A stretch of 22,519 nt of DNA from a virus. Position 1 is the first letter of the stretch. Each line of letters opens with the position of its first letter. Where the stretch lies: IMG/VR virus record IMGVR_UViG_3300045999_006615, positions 1-22,519 of that record. One strand, 5' to 3'. Made by a program: the position numbers and the translations under genes. Shown piece after piece: positions 20,073 through 22,519 of this stretch. Below the pieces are notes generated by a model that saw only the letters and a list, made by a program, of their open reading frames with translations, had not been told where the DNA came from and searched no databases.

Positions 20073-21497
20073 ATGCCAACCGTCAAGATTCCCATCTTTG
20101 CTCCGGTTCAGAAGGGCGTAGACGGTATAGAGCTTACCGATGAGAACTTCTCGCTTTTTGATGGATACCGCACTCTAGGCGGTGGAACAATAAAACGACC
20201 TGGCTCAAAGGCTATTTTTACCGCTAGTGCTGCTACTGGCGTTGGCGTCGACGGGTTATTTTATTGGGCAGAAAAAGATGTAGTGATGATGGTAGCTGGC
20301 GGGGATATCTATCAGCTCACATACGTATCTAATACCCCAGTAGTTACCAAGCTAACTACTACGCCGCTTCTCAATCAAGGCACACCCGTATCGATGGCAG
20401 TGGATGGAACTAACTTCTATTGTGCTAACGGCGGTAGGATTGTCTATACTCCAATAAGCGGCACTCCTGCTTACATAGCAGACCCAGATGCTCCGACTAC
20501 GGTAAGTCAGATTGCTTTTGTTGATGGCTATATTCTTGCAATAGACAATACCAATAAGTTCTATGGGTCTGACGTCAACGCAGGAACTAGCTGGAACGCT
20601 CTTTACTTTGCTTCTGCCGCTGGTAGTTCCGACCTTATCTCAGCATTAAAGGTCTACAATAGAGAGGTCTATTTGTTCGGCCAGCGCAGTATTGAGATAT
20701 GGGAAAACGATCCAACGTTATTGTTTCCATTTGTACGAATCCCTGGCGGCTTTATTCAATCTGGCTGCTCTGCGCCTCACGCAATTATTGAGGATGAGAA
20801 TAGTCTTTACTGGCTAGACGATAAGCGTAGGCTGGTTCGCTTTGCAGGTAAGAGCGTTGAAAGGCTAAGCACTAAGTTTGATAGAGAGCTTCAGGGCTTG
20901 AGTAAAGTCTCAGATGCTATCGCTCAAAAGATTCAGATTGATGGCTACGTATTCTTTATATTCTCGTTCCCGTTTGATGGCAGGACTCTTGTATATAACC
21001 AGACAGTCGATGACTGGGGCGAGTGGGGTAAGTGGAATTTAGCAGACGCCAAGTACGAAAGATGGGTTGGCAACTGCTATACGTATGCTGAGAAGTGGGG
21101 ACTTCACCTTATAGGGCGCAGGAATACTCAGCAGGTATGCAGCCTAAGCAAGAACCACGCCGATGACGATGGCGACATCATACGGCTAGCAAGAACTACT
21201 GGTCACATTGATAACGGTTCGTCTCAGACTAAGCAGTGTAACGAGGTGCGGTTTCGAGCAAAGAGAGGCAAGGGATTATCGGGTAGGACTCCTAAGCTGA
21301 TGCTCAGGTACAAGCTAGACAATCGCTCGTGGTCAAACATTAAAGAGTTCTCTCTAGGCGATATAGGTGAGTACGACCTGGTTTTAAGAGACTTACGACG
21401 CCACCAGTACAGAACTAAGCAGTATGAGTTCACGGCTACGGATGCGGTAGACGTAGTGTTCTCGAACGCTGAGGAAGATGTAGAGGTGCTTCGATGA
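20073..21497 (+). CDS. P22 gp10-like tail (DNA-stabilisation) protein
   Basis: The 474-aa protein is nearly the length of P22 gp10 (472). It opens VKIPIFAPVQKGVDGIELTD and contains repeated beta-propeller-like blades (YRTLGGGTIKRPGSKAIFTA, GVDGLFYWAEKDVVMMVAGG, MAVDGTNFYCANGGRIVYTP, LYWLDDKRRLVRFAGKSVER). The gene lies between fibre and collagen-like genes. gp10 closes the portal-adaptor channel and is part of the tail hub. GGAGG occurs about fourteen bases before the start, a poor spacing. Its stop overlaps the next start (ATGA). The family call rests on the opening motif, length and neighbours. Confidence 0.8.
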   Translation: MPTVKIPIFAPVQKGVDGIELTDENFSLFDGYRTLGGGTIKRPGSKAIFTASAATGVGVDGLFYWAEKDVVMMVAGGDIYQLTYVSNTPVVTKLTTTPLLNQGTPVSMAVDGTNFYCANGGRIVYTPISGTPAYIADPDAPTTVSQIAFVDGYILAIDNTNKFYGSDVNAGTSWNALYFASAAGSSDLISALKVYNREVYLFGQRSIEIWENDPTLLFPFVRIPGGFIQSGCSAPHAIIEDENSLYWLDDKRRLVRFAGKSVERLSTKFDRELQGLSKVSDAIAQKIQIDGYVFFIFSFPFDGRTLVYNQTVDDWGEWGKWNLADAKYERWVGNCYTYAEKWGLHLIGRRNTQQVCSLSKNHADDDGDIIRLARTTGHIDNGSSQTKQCNEVRFRAKRGKGLSGRTPKLMLRYKLDNRSWSNIKEFSLGDIGEYDLVLRDLRRHQYRTKQYEFTATDAVDVVFSNAEEDVEVLR

Positions 21498-21997
21498 CGA
21501 TAAGACGCCCTCCAAGAGAGTCTACTGACAGCTTTCGAGATAGGAAGTGGAAGGAACAAGCCTTCTATGACGCAAACCGTCCAACCGGCGCACAGGGTAT
21601 TCAGGGTCCCCCAGGTCCAGCAGGTCCAACAGGTCCTCAAGGTCCAACAGGTCCACAGGGTCCACAAGGTCCGGCAACGGTAACGGTTGGCACGACAACA
21701 TCCACAGCATGGGGCAATCCTCCAACAGTAAGCAACGGTGGCACCAGTGGGAATGTAGTGCTGAATTTCGTTATTCCAGAGGGGCCTCCTCAAGAAGAGG
21801 AACCCGGCCCGGCGTTTACCTACACTTCTGGGCTTGTAACCAGGATTGATTACGACAGCGGCAACTACAAGGTGTTGACCTACACAAGCGGGGTGCTCAC
21901 TCAGGTCGATTATCACAGGGGGACTTCGATAATAAGAAAGACATTCTCCTATAACGGAGATGGAACATTAGCCGAGATAGTTCAGACGACGTTGTGA
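21494..21997 (+). CDS. Collagen-like virion protein
   Basis: This 167-aa protein has a basic N-terminus (TIRRPPRESTDSFRDRKWKE), then about ten G-X-Y triplets at residues 32-60 (GAQGIQGPPGPAGPTGPQG...), a short Thr/Gly-rich segment ending in VVLNFVIPEGPPQ, and a beta repeat region with two YTSGxxTxxDY units before the end FSYNGDGTLAEIVQTTL. G-X-Y repeats form triple helices, so the product is probably trimeric and sits on the tail. The beta units resemble RHS/YD-like fibre modules. The ATG overlaps the gp10-like stop. The host-binding or structural role is inferred. Confidence 0.75.
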   Translation: MTIRRPPRESTDSFRDRKWKEQAFYDANRPTGAQGIQGPPGPAGPTGPQGPTGPQGPQGPATVTVGTTTSTAWGNPPTVSNGGTSGNVVLNFVIPEGPPQEEEPGPAFTYTSGLVTRIDYDSGNYKVLTYTSGVLTQVDYHRGTSIIRKTFSYNGDGTLAEIVQTTL

Positions 21998-21998
21998 T

Positions 21999-22519
21999 AT
22001 GCCGACAGCAGGAATATACGACATATATCCAGCACCATCCGGCTCTACTGGCGCCGATTCGTCATACCCCATCCCTAGTAATCTTTTGGACTACCTTTCA
22101 GATTCGGGGAAGAGTTCCCTACTATCGGTGTCAAACATTGGAGCGTCTACGCTTGCCAAGGTGCAAACTTCTCTTGAGGTAATCGACAACCTAACAGACT
22201 TTGAAACCTACCTCCTCGACGGAGCGGCTCTTGATAGTCTGGCTAATGGCGCTACCTCCGCAACTTTTGCCTATCCCAACGTCGGAACATCTCGCTTTGT
22301 TCGTGTCGTAGTCATCCTTGGTGAGATTACACCAACAGGCACTCCTAGTGTAGAAATAGTAAGTGGGCTAACTGCGTATACTCTTAGTGTCTTAACGGCG
22401 ACTAGCGAGAAGAGGTTAGAGTTTAATGATATTCCGGAAGCGTTTGTGAATAGCTTTTCAGTGGTCAATAAAACTGGCGTTCCCTTTGCATCATCAGGCA
22501 ATAGCGTAGTGGTGGTGGC
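21999..22519 (+). CDS. Virion structural protein, cut by window edge
   Basis: The frame opens at ATG 21999, two bases after the collagen-like stop, and runs to the last base without a stop (173 complete codons). It begins MPTAGIYDIYPAPSGSTGAD and contains a helical part (NIGASTLAKVQTSLEVIDNL) followed by beta strands (TSRFVRVVVILGEITPTGTP, SVEIVSGLTAYTLSVL). This fits a tail or fibre protein in the same operon. The family is not recognised and the true length is unknown. A different plus-strand frame within it (21994-22182) is a shadow. Confidence 0.7.
   Translation, partial: MPTAGIYDIYPAPSGSTGADSSYPIPSNLLDYLSDSGKSSLLSVSNIGASTLAKVQTSLEVIDNLTDFETYLLDGAALDSLANGATSATFAYPNVGTSRFVRVVVILGEITPTGTPSVEIVSGLTAYTLSVLTATSEKRLEFNDIPEAFVNSFSVVNKTGVPFASSGNSVVVV

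Noticed and set aside
21224-21916. Minus-strand 230-codon frame opposite gp10-like and collagen-like genes
   Set aside because: Its Trp/Thr/Cys repeats are just the reverse complement of the G-X-Y codons; no independent support.

Overview
This window reads as a little over half of a temperate, short-tailed (podovirus-type) phage genome or prophage with a Gram-negative host. The grounds are a tyrosine integrase, a Cro/CI-type HTH regulator, a P22-like portal, head-tail adaptor and gp10-type tail protein, an N4-gp56-type major capsid protein, and a lysis cassette containing a short lipoprotein (outer-membrane spanin candidate). No host gene, tRNA, rRNA, CRISPR or IS element was recognised. Both ends cut through genes, so the genome continues on both sides.

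Layout. Positions 1-8828 are all on the minus strand (early genes) and 8973-22519 are on the plus strand (regulator, packaging, head, tail), except for one minus-strand HNH-family gene at 9946-10425. The 8829-8972 gap is a divergent control region with two near-identical 16-bp palindromes. Reading leftwards from it come an acidic unknown protein and an ArdC-like antirestriction protein, a small unknown protein, a lysis block (lipoprotein, hidden holin-like gene, lytic transglycosylase), the integrase, a second control region with two palindromic operators (4777-4829), then a replication/recombination operon (DnaT/O-like fragment, RepA-like ATPase, small genes, RecE-like nuclease, SSB-like protein) and a chain of tiny genes coupled by overlapping stop and start codons. 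Two of these are single-pass membrane peptides of 59 and 24 aa. Rightwards lie the HTH regulator, a small-terminase candidate, a roughly 1.4-kb accessory interval (alternating purine-pyrimidine tract, HNH/recombinase-like ORF without a standard start codon, and about 600 bp without a convincing ORF but rich in inverted repeats), then large terminase, portal, scaffold, capsid, decoration protein, a strong terminator, adaptor, S74-chaperone tail fibre, gp10-like protein, collagen-like protein and a truncated virion gene.

How it works together. The HTH protein probably controls both directions from 8829-8972 and perhaps the replication promoter near 4800, because a TTATCGNTCA half-site recurs in both regions. 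ArdC would protect incoming DNA, the ATPase/nuclease/SSB set would replicate and recombine the genome, the terminase/portal/scaffold/capsid set would package it, and the lysis cassette would release progeny.

Least explained are the repeat families (a CTGACTAG element before early genes and a 22-bp repeat at two gene ends), the structured 10.5-11.0 kb interval and the terminator facing against the early genes at 6001-6033. All functional assignments come from reading the sequence; no database search was run.
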